Shown one piece after another: positions 48,706 through 57,508 of a stretch of 64,000 bases of DNA. Within the stretch, counting starts at the first letter, position 1; every line of letters starts with the position of its first letter. The notes under the pieces were generated by a model, which saw nothing but the letters and a program-made list of their open reading frames with translations, made no database searches and had not been told where the DNA came from. Made by a program: the position numbers and the translations under genes. Origin of the DNA: Spongiihabitans sp963422685 (GTDB taxonomy: Bacteria; Pseudomonadota; Gammaproteobacteria; Arenicellales; Poriferihabitantaceae); contig OY730442.1 of the NCBI GenBank assembly GCA_963422685.1, positions 2,542,001-2,606,000 of the forward strand, given 5' to 3'.

Positions 48706-49189
48706 ATAAAATTTTCAGCGCCAACGCGGTTAATATCAATAACCATATCAGACTCCAGCCCGGCATGGAGATTGAGAATAACGTCCATGAAACTTCGGCG
48801 CATTCTCCTGATCCCTTAAGTACGGTTTCAAGCACTTTTCTGAATGGCAGCACCTCCAGCATAAAATCCAGCCCGGGTCCGCATTCGGGCACCCGGTCGG
48901 CAGGTATGTTTTGCAGCCATACATGGCGAGCCGCAACGCCTGCTCCACACAATCCGCATACACTGGCCAGCAGTCCGTATAATCGTCTGCCAACCGTCCC
49001 TGGCCTGGGTAAAAAGAAGTGATGCAAAAAGCAAACAAGAAAAACCACGCCCATGCCGATAAATGCAACTCGTTGAAAAATACATAATGGACATGGCTCC
49101 AAACCCGCCCGATACTGAAAAAAAAGTGCAATGGCAATCAGTAGCGCACAGGTTACAAAACCAATCAGTGAAAGCGTTCGAGTCGTCAT
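48689..49189 (-). CDS. dsbB: disulfide bond formation protein B
   Basis: 166 aa, four transmembrane helices. Active-site Cys33-x-x-Cys36 (EPCPLC) and a second periplasmic pair (VPECGPG and GSGECAEV). Reoxidises DsbA, passing electrons to quinone. No periplasmic DsbA lies next to it; the cytoplasmic DsbA-like gene at 32477 is unrelated in location. Confidence 0.95.
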   Translation of the reverse strand: MTTRTLSLIGFVTCALLIAIALFFQYRAGLEPCPLCIFQRVAFIGMGVVFLVCFLHHFFLPRPGTVGRRLYGLLASVCGLCGAGVAARHVWLQNIPADRVPECGPGLDFMLEVLPFRKVLETVLKGSGECAEVSWTLFSISMPGWSLIWLLILTALALKILFGKNQ

Positions 49190-49252
49190 ATCGGGTTTTG
49201 GGCTGTGGGAATAGTAAGATAATATTGAATCGGCGTTTCGTAGCGATTTTGA

Positions 49253-49996
49253 TTATGCTGAAACAGTGCCGCCGCCGTCTACATTGATAACCTGCCCGGT
49301 TATATAGTCGGCGTGGGCGAGTAAAAAGTGGACAGTTTTCGCAATGTCTTGTGGTTCACCGACACGTTTCAGCGGCGTATTTGAAATCATTCGCTGGTGT
49401 GCAATTTCGTTGCGGTCATTTTCCGGCCACAGTATGGCGCCCGGCGCCACCGCATTGACCCGTATTTCCGGGCCAAGTTCACGCGCCAGGGATTTGGTTA
49501 TGGAAACCAGCCCGGCTTTTGAAGCGGAATAAATCGCATGACCGGAAAGCGGCCGGTCTGCGTAAATGTCGGTGACATTAATGATTGAACCGTGTTGTTT
49601 ATGTAAATACGGCGCGGCCGCCTGGCAAAGAAAGTATGGCGCTTTAAGGTTTGTATCCATGATGTTTTGCCATTGGGTCTCCCTGGACGATGCGACAGGA
49701 GTGGGGAAAAATGCAGATGCGTTGTTGACCAGTGCATCAAGCCGCCCGAGCTTATTGACGGTATGGCGGATGCGCTGCTTTACCCTAGAAATTTCTCGCA
49801 AGTCCCCCCGCAGCAGAGTTGCTGAATCCGGGCGAATTGCGCATAGCTCGGCCCTGAGCTGTGCCGCTTCAGTATCGCTGTTATGGAAGTGAATGATGAC
49901 GTGCATACCCTGTTGGTGAAGAAATCGGCTGAGGCAGGCGCCGATTCGCCTGGCCGCGCCGGTTATCAATACGACTTTGCCACTGACATCATTCAT
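49253..49996 (-). CDS. folM: pteridine reductase / dihydromonapterin reductase (SDR, FolM type)
   Basis: 247 aa. Nucleotide-binding motif TGAARRIGA, where Arg-Arg replaces the usual residues and marks the pteridine reductase group; NNASAF; YSASK catalytic pair; ends VDGGGTVSA. Reduces dihydropteridines with NADPH. Followed after 63 nt by dsbB in the same direction. Confidence 0.9.
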   Translation of the reverse strand: MNDVSGKVVLITGAARRIGACLSRFLHQQGMHVIIHFHNSDTEAAQLRAELCAIRPDSATLLRGDLREISRVKQRIRHTVNKLGRLDALVNNASAFFPTPVASSRETQWQNIMDTNLKAPYFLCQAAAPYLHKQHGSIINVTDIYADRPLSGHAIYSASKAGLVSITKSLARELGPEIRVNAVAPGAILWPENDRNEIAHQRMISNTPLKRVGEPQDIAKTVHFLLAHADYITGQVINVDGGGTVSA

Positions 49997-50265
49997 TTTC
50001 GGTGGATTGCAGATTGCACTGTTCGGGTTTTATTATTCAGGCTGTCCGGGCGAAATACAACCAAATAATTCGCTCATATAATTGGCGGGTCGTGGGTGGT
50101 CAAGTATCTCGTCCATTTGTGGTATATTGTATGCCAGATGGTCAAGGCAATTGCCAGTGGTTTTATCGGTGAAACCCGGGCGTCTTTAAGTGCTGAAGCT
50201 TTCGATGTGAATGCTACCGGGTGTCTGACCGCTTCAGGCCATACAATTTCAGAATGAGGTGAATA

Positions 50266-51252
50266 TTGAAGGCAGTTCTGTTAAACGAGTTTGGCGGACC
50301 GGAGATGCTGTCGTTCGGCGAGACCGAAATACCCTTGATGAGTAACCAGCAGGTGCTGATTAAAGTCCATGCTACCTCGGTCAATGGCCCTGACATTGTG
50401 CAACGCCAGGGCCGCTATGCGCCGCCGGCCGGAGATTCTGCAATACTGGGGCTGGAAGTTGCGGGCACGGTGGAAAAGACCGGATCTGACGTAGCCGGCT
50501 GGCAGGTCGGGGATAGAGTCATGGCGCTCATTGGCGGCGGTGGTTATGCCCAGTATGCAACTGCGTATCCCGGGCATATAATGCGTATTCCAGATGCGCT
50601 GTCATTTGTTCAGGCGGCCTGCATTTGTGAAACGTACCTGACCGCCTTTCTCAACCTGTTTTTACTGGGAAAACTCGGAAACAACCAGATAACGCTGCTG
50701 CATGGCGGTGGTGGCGGAGTAAACACGGCGGCTGTTCACTTATGCAAACAACTGGTTCCTGATACCAGGATCATGGTAACGGCTTCGCCGACGAAAATTG
50801 ACCGGGTGCGGCAGCTCGGCGTCCACCATGTCATCAACTATCGCACCGAAGCCTTTGCCGAACGAGTGCGGGAACTGACCGCAAAGCGCGGTGCGGATGT
50901 GATTCTGGATCATATCGGCGGCCCGTATCTGGCGCCGAATATGCAAAGTCTGGCGGTGGGTGGAAGATTGCTTGCAATTGGTGTCACTGGCGGCATCAAA
51001 GCTGAATTAAATCTGGCGTTGATGATGGTAAAACGACAGCAGATTATCGGGTCCGTTCTAAGGTCAAGAAGCGCTAGTGAAAAATCTTCAATTATCACCG
51101 CGTTTCATAAACGGGTGATGCCGTCATTTGCGGACCAGTCCATCCTGCCATTAGTATCCGCAGTTTTTCCCCTGGAACGCGCCCGTGAAGCGCATGAAAC
51201 CATGGAGACCAGCCGGCATTTTGGCAAAATCGCGCTGCAAGTCCTGCATTGA
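50266..51252 (+). CDS. NAD(P)H-quinone oxidoreductase (zinc-free MDR, PIG3 type)
   Basis: 328 aa with a TTG start at 50266; TGAGGTG 5-10 nt upstream and the family N-terminus MKAVLLNEFGGPEML support that choice over any ATG. GROES-like N-domain, LGLEVAGTVEKTG, then a Rossmann domain with HGGGGGVNTAAVHLCK. No zinc-binding Cys cluster, so a quinone reductase-like member. The 270 nt before it carry nothing recognisable. Confidence 0.9.
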   Translation: MKAVLLNEFGGPEMLSFGETEIPLMSNQQVLIKVHATSVNGPDIVQRQGRYAPPAGDSAILGLEVAGTVEKTGSDVAGWQVGDRVMALIGGGGYAQYATAYPGHIMRIPDALSFVQAACICETYLTAFLNLFLLGKLGNNQITLLHGGGGGVNTAAVHLCKQLVPDTRIMVTASPTKIDRVRQLGVHHVINYRTEAFAERVRELTAKRGADVILDHIGGPYLAPNMQSLAVGGRLLAIGVTGGIKAELNLALMMVKRQQIIGSVLRSRSASEKSSIITAFHKRVMPSFADQSILPLVSAVFPLERAREAHETMETSRHFGKIALQVLH

Positions 51253-51310
51253 TTTTATTGCCGACTGAAAGAAGCACCAGAATTTTGCCGGATGAAGATA
51301 CCGTAAATAA

Positions 51311-52573
51311 ATGAATATTCACGAATTTCAAACCAAGAAGCTGCTTAAATCTGCCGGCCTGAGGATTCCCAAAGGTGATGTGGCCAGAACGCCTGACCAA
51401 GCCCGAGAAATCGCGAGCTGGCTTAAAGGCAGTGCCTGGATGGTAAAGGCACAAATTCGCGCGGGCGGCCGGAAACCCGGCACCATCGGGGATGCTGGCA
51501 GTGGGGTTCGTAAGGCGTATGATTTGGACCAGGTGCGGCGATATGCCGATGCCATGATCAACCGCCCGCTGATCACCCGGCAGACCGATGCGGCGGGATT
51601 ACTGGTCGAATCTGTCTATATAGAGCAGGCACTGGAAGTTGACAAGGAAATCGGCCTGGGCCTGTTGGTCGATGAGAGGGGCAAACAGGTGATGTTATTG
51701 TTAGCGGAGCAGGGTGGCACCGAGATTGAAACAATAGCAGAAAATAACCCGCAATCCATTCACAGGTTTCGGGTTGACATCAACAGCGGTGTGGTGGGTG
51801 CGAAGCTTGATCAAGTTTTATCTGGCTTCGAGTTAACCGAAGCACTTAAAAGCGACCTCAGGATAACCATTGACCGCACTTCGCGGCTCTTCTGTAGCAA
51901 AGACGCCGCGCTTATTGAGATTAATCCGCTCGGGTTATGCGCAGGTAAATGGGTTGCCCTGGACGCCAGGATGGCATTTGACCGGAATGCTTTTTTCCGA
52001 CAAGAGGCGATTCTTGCCATGAAGAATGAAGGTGACCCGGAGGATAGTCAGAAACAGGCCAGCGTTGACGGCTTTAACTATCTGGCCATGGATGGGGATG
52101 TTGGCTGTATGGCAGTGGGCGCAGGTCTTTCCATGGCCACGCTGGATGCGATTCGACAGTATGGGGGTAAACCGGCGAATTTTATGGACTTGCCGCCGGA
52201 TTCAAAAGTCAATCGGGTGGTTGGTGCGCTTGAACTTTTATTGTCAAATCCGGGTATCAAAAGCCTGATTATCAATGTTTTTGGCGGTGGCATCATGCGC
52301 TGTGACACCATTTCTGACGCGATTACCCTGGTTCATAACAGCACAGCAATCACAATTCCGCTGTCGGTTCGGCTGGCCGGCACCAATGCAGAACTGGCGA
52401 ACAGGCGGCTGAAAGAGACCATGCCCCAGGTTTTTCTGGCCTCAAGCCTGATGGACGCCGCCCAATATGCGCTTGATTCGACCAATGCGCAGGCATCACC
52501 GGGTACGACTGCCGCCGGCTATTACGCCTCCTGGACCTCCAGGCTGAGGTCTGTATTCAAGTCCAGGACGTAA
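51311..52573 (+). CDS. succinyl-CoA synthetase-like beta subunit (ATP-grasp), divergent
   Basis: 420 aa. ATP-grasp domain with WMVKAQIRAGGRKPG, IEINPLGLC and a CoA-ligase domain with INVFGGGIMRCD. The segment GKPANFMDLPPDSK replaces the NFLDVGGGA of true SucC, and the C-terminus has an extra tail. So it is probably a paralogue that may use another acid, such as malate or another dicarboxylate or acyl group. Pairs with the alpha subunit 79 nt downstream. Confidence 0.85.
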   Translation: MNIHEFQTKKLLKSAGLRIPKGDVARTPDQAREIASWLKGSAWMVKAQIRAGGRKPGTIGDAGSGVRKAYDLDQVRRYADAMINRPLITRQTDAAGLLVESVYIEQALEVDKEIGLGLLVDERGKQVMLLLAEQGGTEIETIAENNPQSIHRFRVDINSGVVGAKLDQVLSGFELTEALKSDLRITIDRTSRLFCSKDAALIEINPLGLCAGKWVALDARMAFDRNAFFRQEAILAMKNEGDPEDSQKQASVDGFNYLAMDGDVGCMAVGAGLSMATLDAIRQYGGKPANFMDLPPDSKVNRVVGALELLLSNPGIKSLIINVFGGGIMRCDTISDAITLVHNSTAITIPLSVRLAGTNAELANRRLKETMPQVFLASSLMDAAQYALDSTNAQASPGTTAAGYYASWTSRLRSVFKSRT

Positions 52574-52652
52574 ATCAAAGCCAGGGTGTAAATCTAAAGA
52601 GATAGAACCAGACAGCGAACGGTGGTAACAAAACCAAAAACCATACAATAGT

Positions 52653-53534
52653 ATGTCTATCCTGATCGATAAAAATACCCGAGTGCTTTGCCAGGGTATC
52701 ACCGGCAGCCAGGCGAGCTTCTATGTTGAACGGGCGATTTCCTTCGGCACCAGCATGGTTGCAGGAGTCAGGCCCGGCAAAGGCGGAATCCGGTATTTGG
52801 GGCTGCCTGTATTCGATACGGTAAGGCAGGCGCGCGCGGCAACACAGGCCAATGCCTCGGTTATTTTTGTGCCAAAGTACAACGCTGCAAATGCTATTGT
52901 GGAGGCCATTGAGGCCGAGGTTGAACTCATCGTATGTATTACCGAGCATATTCCGGTGCTGGATATGATTCGCGTGGCGGATGTTTTAAAAGGCAGCGTA
53001 TCCACACTGGTCGGGCCGAACACGCCAGGCATTATTACCCCTGGAGAATGTCGAATTGGCATTATGCCGGGTGAAATTTTTCGCACAGGCCAGGTTGGAA
53101 TCGTCTCCCGGTCAAGCACCCTGACGTATGAAGCCATTCACCAGACTACCGAAGTCGGGCTGGGCCAGTCCACCTGCGTTGGTATCGGAGGCGACCCGAT
53201 TCACGGTCTGGGTTTCGCCGAGTGTCTTGCCTTGTTTAAAGACGATGCGAAAACCGGAGCAGTGGTAATAGTCGGAGAAATAGGAGGTTCCGAGGAAAAC
53301 CAGGCAGCCGAATATTTGCGCTCAGTGGACTACGGTAAACCGGTTATCGCGTATATCGCCGGGCGATACGCACCGGACAACACCAGAATGGGACATGCAG
53401 GCGCAATCATTAAAACCGGGTCTGGCAGCGCTGAAGAAAAAAAACATGCCCTTGCTGGTGCCGGCGTCCTGGTGGTGGAGTCGCCCGCATCTATTGGTTC
53501 TACAGTGCGTCTGGCCCTGGACATCCCGCAGTAG
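52653..53534 (+). CDS. succinyl-CoA synthetase-like alpha subunit, divergent
   Basis: 293 aa. CoA-binding domain (QGITGSQASFYVERAI) and ligase domain with phospho-His in MGHAGAIIK. Phosphate-loop segments differ from SucD: GPNTPGIITPGEC and SRSSTLTYE, where SucD has GPNCPG and SRSGTLTYE. Paired with the beta gene as an operon; the terminator at 53744-53771 ends it. Confidence 0.87.
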   Translation: MSILIDKNTRVLCQGITGSQASFYVERAISFGTSMVAGVRPGKGGIRYLGLPVFDTVRQARAATQANASVIFVPKYNAANAIVEAIEAEVELIVCITEHIPVLDMIRVADVLKGSVSTLVGPNTPGIITPGECRIGIMPGEIFRTGQVGIVSRSSTLTYEAIHQTTEVGLGQSTCVGIGGDPIHGLGFAECLALFKDDAKTGAVVIVGEIGGSEENQAAEYLRSVDYGKPVIAYIAGRYAPDNTRMGHAGAIIKTGSGSAEEKKHALAGAGVLVVESPASIGSTVRLALDIPQ

Positions 53535-53743
53535 CATTGCTGAAGCAGTATTGTTTGGGAGTGGTGTTGTTCTGCATTAAAAAAACAGGCGCTTTTAATG
53601 TCGGCATGCCCGAGTTTCTTCCAAATAAAAGTTCTGTCATTGCCGCCAGCGCTCACCCCTCGGGGGCTTGGAGTGGAATTCGTAAAGCGCATGAACTGAA
53701 CCTGCTGGCAGTATGATGCCCACAGCGTGAAGTCTGTTGCTAC

Positions 53744-53771
53744 AAAAAGGGCGGCCCTTGGCCGCCCTTTT
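53744..53771. terminator. bidirectional rho-independent terminator
   Basis: AAAAGGGCGGCC-CTT-GGCCGCCCTTTT: a 12-bp perfect stem with A-run and T-run, between the convergent alpha-subunit gene and the outer-membrane protein gene. Works on both strands. Confidence 0.92.
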
Positions 53772-53785
53772 GATGCTGTATGGAT

Positions 53786-54535
53786 TCAGAATCGGTACTG
53801 GATACCGAATGACAGAACCGGGTAGAGCTTGAAGTCGTCAAGGTCTTCTGCCAGCTCTCTGTACTCGGCTTCGAGGTCGTCTTTAAGATTAACCCTTGCG
53901 GTCGTTTGCGCGTTGGCGCAGTTATCACCTGTTACTGCTGCGGTGCCGCTGGTGTTCACTGTGAAATTGCAATTAATGTTGTTTGTTCCTGCAGTACCGT
54001 TGGCGCTCAGCATGGGGGTGCCCTGAAACAGAGCGCCCACTTCAAAATCAAAACTCAGGCCGCTTTTTTTCCGGCTGCTCCAGCCCAGCCCGAGGTACGG
54101 CACAAGCGATTTGAACTCCGCCTGCACATTCAGTTTTCCTGTGTATGCGTGGTTCCTGAGAGTGAATTGCTGTTGCGCGGCTCTAGCGGTGATTTTGTTA
54201 CCGTTGGAAAAGACCCCGACACTCAGCCGAAACCCGTTGTCTGCGGGATGCCAGTCGCCAATCAGACCGTAGGTGCCCAGCTCCAGATCACCGGTATAGT
54301 TAATGCCCGACTTTGTCTTATTCCAGCTCTTGTCATACTGATTCAGCGCCAGTCGACCATTGAATTTGTCATGGAGCGGATACTTGAGCTCAAGACCCAA
54401 ACCCAGCGTGCTTACCTTGCCCGCTACGCTGATGCCTTTGCTCTCTTGCGCCTGTGCGACACCGCCTACGGCGGTAAATGCAAACAGCATGAACAATGCG
54501 ATAAAACGTGTACAGACTGATTTGTTGTTTTTCAT
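53786..54535 (-). CDS. outer-membrane beta-barrel protein
   Basis: 249 aa with a signal peptide (FTAVGGVAQAQES cleavage region), alternating amphipathic strands and a C-terminal Phe (GIQYRF), as for small outer-membrane barrels inserted by BAM. A stretch around residues 175-210 (GTAGTNNINCNFTVNTSGTA, with two Cys) is an extended loop. No specific family; function unknown. Confidence 0.85.
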   Translation of the reverse strand: MKNNKSVCTRFIALFMLFAFTAVGGVAQAQESKGISVAGKVSTLGLGLELKYPLHDKFNGRLALNQYDKSWNKTKSGINYTGDLELGTYGLIGDWHPADNGFRLSVGVFSNGNKITARAAQQQFTLRNHAYTGKLNVQAEFKSLVPYLGLGWSSRKKSGLSFDFEVGALFQGTPMLSANGTAGTNNINCNFTVNTSGTAAVTGDNCANAQTTARVNLKDDLEAEYRELAEDLDDFKLYPVLSFGIQYRF

Positions 54536-54621
54536 TAGCCTACCTCTTTATTTGGAATGATACGTCAGGGAAAACCAGCTTTGGTGACTCTACTAAATTA
54601 AATGCCCCGCTTCAAGTCTGG

Positions 54622-54651
54622 TTGACCCTCTGAGTACGATGACATTATAAT
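54622..54651 (+). promoter_or_regulatory. sigma-70 promoter of the atp operon
   Basis: TTGACC (54622-54627), 18-nt spacer, perfect TATAAT (54646-54651), giving a leader of roughly 50 nt before atpI. Strong match to the consensus. Confidence 0.75.
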
Positions 54652-54711
54652 CCGCCGCCTCTCGGCCCCGGGCCGGTTAATTTTCAGCACGGGGATAATA
54701 TAGACGTATTT

Positions 54712-55134
54712 ATGAAGACGGGCGAGGTAGAAAACAGCCAGGATTCCACCCTTGAGCGAAGCATTAAAGGCGTCCTGGTATCCCAGTGTATCGCGGTGGT
54801 GGCGGTGGTGGTTGGCATCATGCTTTTTTATTTTTTGCAGGGTGATGATGCCGTTGCGATGAAACTAAAAGCGGCGATATATGGTTCTGTACTGGCCATA
54901 GCGGGTACAATACTGAGCGCCAGAAGCGTTAGAAGATTCAGCCAGGCGGCGAGTAAAACCGGCAATTCGGCCATGTTGCCAGTATTTTTCGGGCTGCTGA
55001 ACAAGCTGGTTGTGGTCGGTGGTGGAATTGCTTTTGGACTGATCGTACTCGGACTGGAACCGATTCTGGTTGTGACCGGTTATCTGGTGGTTCAGACTGC
55101 CGCGGCCAGTCAATTGATAATGAACCACGGCTGA
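54712..55134 (+). CDS. atpI: ATP synthase assembly protein I
   Basis: 140 aa, four hydrophobic segments. First gene of the ATP synthase operon, which is the usual place of AtpI, a c-ring assembly factor. Sequence is weakly conserved, so position supports it as much as sequence does. Start ATG at 54712 close after the promoter. Confidence 0.8.
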   Translation: MKTGEVENSQDSTLERSIKGVLVSQCIAVVAVVVGIMLFYFLQGDDAVAMKLKAAIYGSVLAIAGTILSARSVRRFSQAASKTGNSAMLPVFFGLLNKLVVVGGGIAFGLIVLGLEPILVVTGYLVVQTAAASQLIMNHG

Positions 55135-55195
55135 GCCCGTCCCGCATTCAATTTTACGGATAGTTAGAGCCGTTATTTATATTTTTGCAATCCGA

Positions 55196-56059
55196 ATGGC
55201 ATCCTCAGAAGCGATTACCTCAACCGAATTCATCCGCCACCATTTAACCAATTTGACCTTTGGGCGGCGGGCCGGTGGTGAGTGGGGGATGGCGCATAAC
55301 GGTGAAGAAGCGGCACAAATGGGATTAATGGCCGTCCACGTGGACAGCTTGTTCTGGTCCTTCGCGCTGGGCGTATTGTTTCTGTGGATATTCCGCCGGG
55401 TGGCGAAAAATGTTACCGCTGGTGAACCGGGAATGATGCAGAATTGCGTGGAATGGATTGTTGAATTCATTGACGACAATGTTCGCGGGTCCTTCAGCGC
55501 CAAAAATGATCTGGTTGCGCCGATGGCATTGACCCTGTTCTGCTGGATATTTTTAATGAATCTTATGGATCTGGTGCCGGTTGAACTCATCCCAAGATTC
55601 CTCGAATTATTCGGCGTCCATTTCCAGAAAGTGGTGCCGAGTACCGACCCGAATATTACCTTTGGCCTGGCGTTGAGTATCTTTGCGATGATGATCTACT
55701 ACAGTATCAAGGTCAAAGGCCCGATCGGTTTCGCGGCAGAATTAACCATGCACCCGTTCGAAGCGAAAAACACCATTGTTAAACTGTTATTTATACCAGT
55801 GAATTTCTTCCTGGAGTTCGTCAGCATGGTGTCAAAGCCAATTTCTCACTCACTGCGTTTATTTGGCAATATGTATGCCGGTGAGATGATATTCATTCTT
55901 ATCTCACTGATGTTTGGCGCCAGCGTCACCCTGACTTTATTCGGCGGGGTGCTGCAATTCATCTGGGCTGTTTTTCATATACTGGTTATCACCTTGCAGG
56001 CGTTCATCTTCATGGTATTGACTATCGTCTATATGGATATGGCGCACCAGCATCATTAA
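55196..56059 (+). CDS. atpB: ATP synthase F0 subunit a
   Basis: 287 aa, six-helix proton channel subunit. Conserved Arg in SHSLRLFGNMYAGEM and the C-terminal helix LQAFIFMVLTIVYMDMAHQ. N-terminal extension typical of gammaproteobacteria. Sixty-one nt after atpI. Confidence 0.97.
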   Translation: MASSEAITSTEFIRHHLTNLTFGRRAGGEWGMAHNGEEAAQMGLMAVHVDSLFWSFALGVLFLWIFRRVAKNVTAGEPGMMQNCVEWIVEFIDDNVRGSFSAKNDLVAPMALTLFCWIFLMNLMDLVPVELIPRFLELFGVHFQKVVPSTDPNITFGLALSIFAMMIYYSIKVKGPIGFAAELTMHPFEAKNTIVKLLFIPVNFFLEFVSMVSKPISHSLRLFGNMYAGEMIFILISLMFGASVTLTLFGGVLQFIWAVFHILVITLQAFIFMVLTIVYMDMAHQHH

Positions 56060-56121
56060 GACCGGGCCGGTTTTCTACTTTAATTAACTTTCAATCCAAA
56101 CTTCTACTTTCGGAGATTAAG

Positions 56122-56352
56122 ATGGAACAAGCACTTTTATACATCGCAGGCGGGATTATGATGGGACTGGGCGCATTGGGCGCAGCGGTCGGCATCGGCA
56201 TTCTTGGCGGGCGCTTCCTTGAGGGCGCAGCTCGCCAGCCTGAACTGATCCCCATGCTGCGTACGCAATTCTTCATTGTCATGGGTCTGGTTGACGCGGT
56301 GCCGATGATTGCGGTCGGCATTGCCATGTACGTTCTGTTTGCCGTCGCCTAG
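56122..56352 (+). CDS. atpE: ATP synthase F0 subunit c
   Basis: 76 aa hairpin of two helices with GARQPE loop and the proton-carrying Asp58 in GLVDAVPM. The absence of the Gln/Glu pair used by sodium-binding rings indicates proton coupling. GGAGATTAAG precedes the ATG. Confidence 0.97.
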   Translation: MEQALLYIAGGIMMGLGALGAAVGIGILGGRFLEGAARQPELIPMLRTQFFIVMGLVDAVPMIAVGIAMYVLFAVA

Positions 56353-56416
56353 GCTTGCAGCCAGCCAGGCGATTCGTAACTACTGCAATAGGCTGCATTC
56401 ATAGAGGAGGGTCGGG

Positions 56417-56887
56417 ATGAATCTTAATCTCACACTACTATTCCAGGTACTGTTTTTTATTGGCTTCGTCTGGTTCAGCAAAAAGTTCGTATGGACACCG
56501 CTTATGGCGGCGCTACATGAACGCAAAACCCAAATCGCGGACGGCTTGGCCGCAGCGGAAAAAGGGCAAATGGCCGAGCAGCAGGGACACGACCAGGCGC
56601 AACGAGTCATCGCTGAAGCCAAGAGCCAGGCGAATGAGATTATCGGTAAAGCCGAAAAGCGCGGCGGCGAACTGATTGATGAAGCCAGAGGCAATGCCAA
56701 ACAGGAAGGCGAACGCATTATTGCCGCTGCCCAGGCGGAAATTGACACCGAGGTGAACAAAGCCAAAGAATCTCTGCGTGGCCAGGTCGGCGAACTGGCG
56801 GTGGCCGGCGCACGACAAATCCTCAAAAGAGAAGTTGATGCCAAAGCCCATGCCGAGCTGCTCAACCAGCTTGCAGCCAAACTGTAA
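56417..56887 (+). CDS. atpF: ATP synthase F0 subunit b
   Basis: 156 aa, one N-terminal membrane helix (FQVLFFIGFVWFSKKFVWTP) and a long charged coiled coil forming the outer stalk. GAGGAGGGTCGG before the start. Confidence 0.96.
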   Translation: MNLNLTLLFQVLFFIGFVWFSKKFVWTPLMAALHERKTQIADGLAAAEKGQMAEQQGHDQAQRVIAEAKSQANEIIGKAEKRGGELIDEARGNAKQEGERIIAAAQAEIDTEVNKAKESLRGQVGELAVAGARQILKREVDAKAHAELLNQLAAKL

Positions 56888-56932
56888 TTTCCCGATTCAC
56901 CAGCCGCAAAGCATTCATCAATAAACCGGATC

Positions 56933-57469
56933 ATGTCAGCTCAAGGCAGCCTTGCCAGACCCTATGCCCAGGCCTTGTTTGAATTGGCCCGGGAACAAAA
57001 CGACCTGGCCGGATGGGATGATCAGTTACAGTTGCTGGCAGCGGTAGCCAGCGACCCTGCGTTGACTGGTTTAATCCATGATCCCGGTGTTTCCGCTGCA
57101 CAGTTGGCCAGCTTGATTATCGATGTATGCGGCGACAGGTTAAGCGAGGGTGGAAAGAATCTGGTGAAGTTGCTGGTCAGGAATGAACGGGTCAGTGCGA
57201 TGGGCGATATCGCAGCAGCTTATGCCGCGCACAAAGCCGATGCCGAGAAAGTTATCGCGGCGCAAATGATTACCGCCGTCCCCATCGGTGAAAAACAACA
57301 ACAGCAATTTGCCGGTGCGTTACAGTCAAGACTCGGCCGCAGGGTAAATCTGGATTTTGCAGTGGATGAAGAGATCATCGGCGGCGCGGTTATTCGTGCA
57401 GGCGACTGGGTGGTAGATGGCTCGATAAAAGCACAACTTGAACAACTTGCAGGCGTTCTGGGCGCCTAA
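56933..57469 (+). CDS. atpH: ATP synthase F1 subunit delta
   Basis: 178 aa. N-terminal helical bundle (ARPYAQALFELARE) and a C-terminal GGAVIRAGDWVVDGSIKAQL, the family signature. Links the b stalk to the alpha-beta head. Confidence 0.96.
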   Translation: MSAQGSLARPYAQALFELAREQNDLAGWDDQLQLLAAVASDPALTGLIHDPGVSAAQLASLIIDVCGDRLSEGGKNLVKLLVRNERVSAMGDIAAAYAAHKADAEKVIAAQMITAVPIGEKQQQQFAGALQSRLGRRVNLDFAVDEEIIGGAVIRAGDWVVDGSIKAQLEQLAGVLGA

Positions 57470-57508
57470 GCCCGGCCTGGAATACCTTGAACTGGAGGAA
57501 AACAGAAA

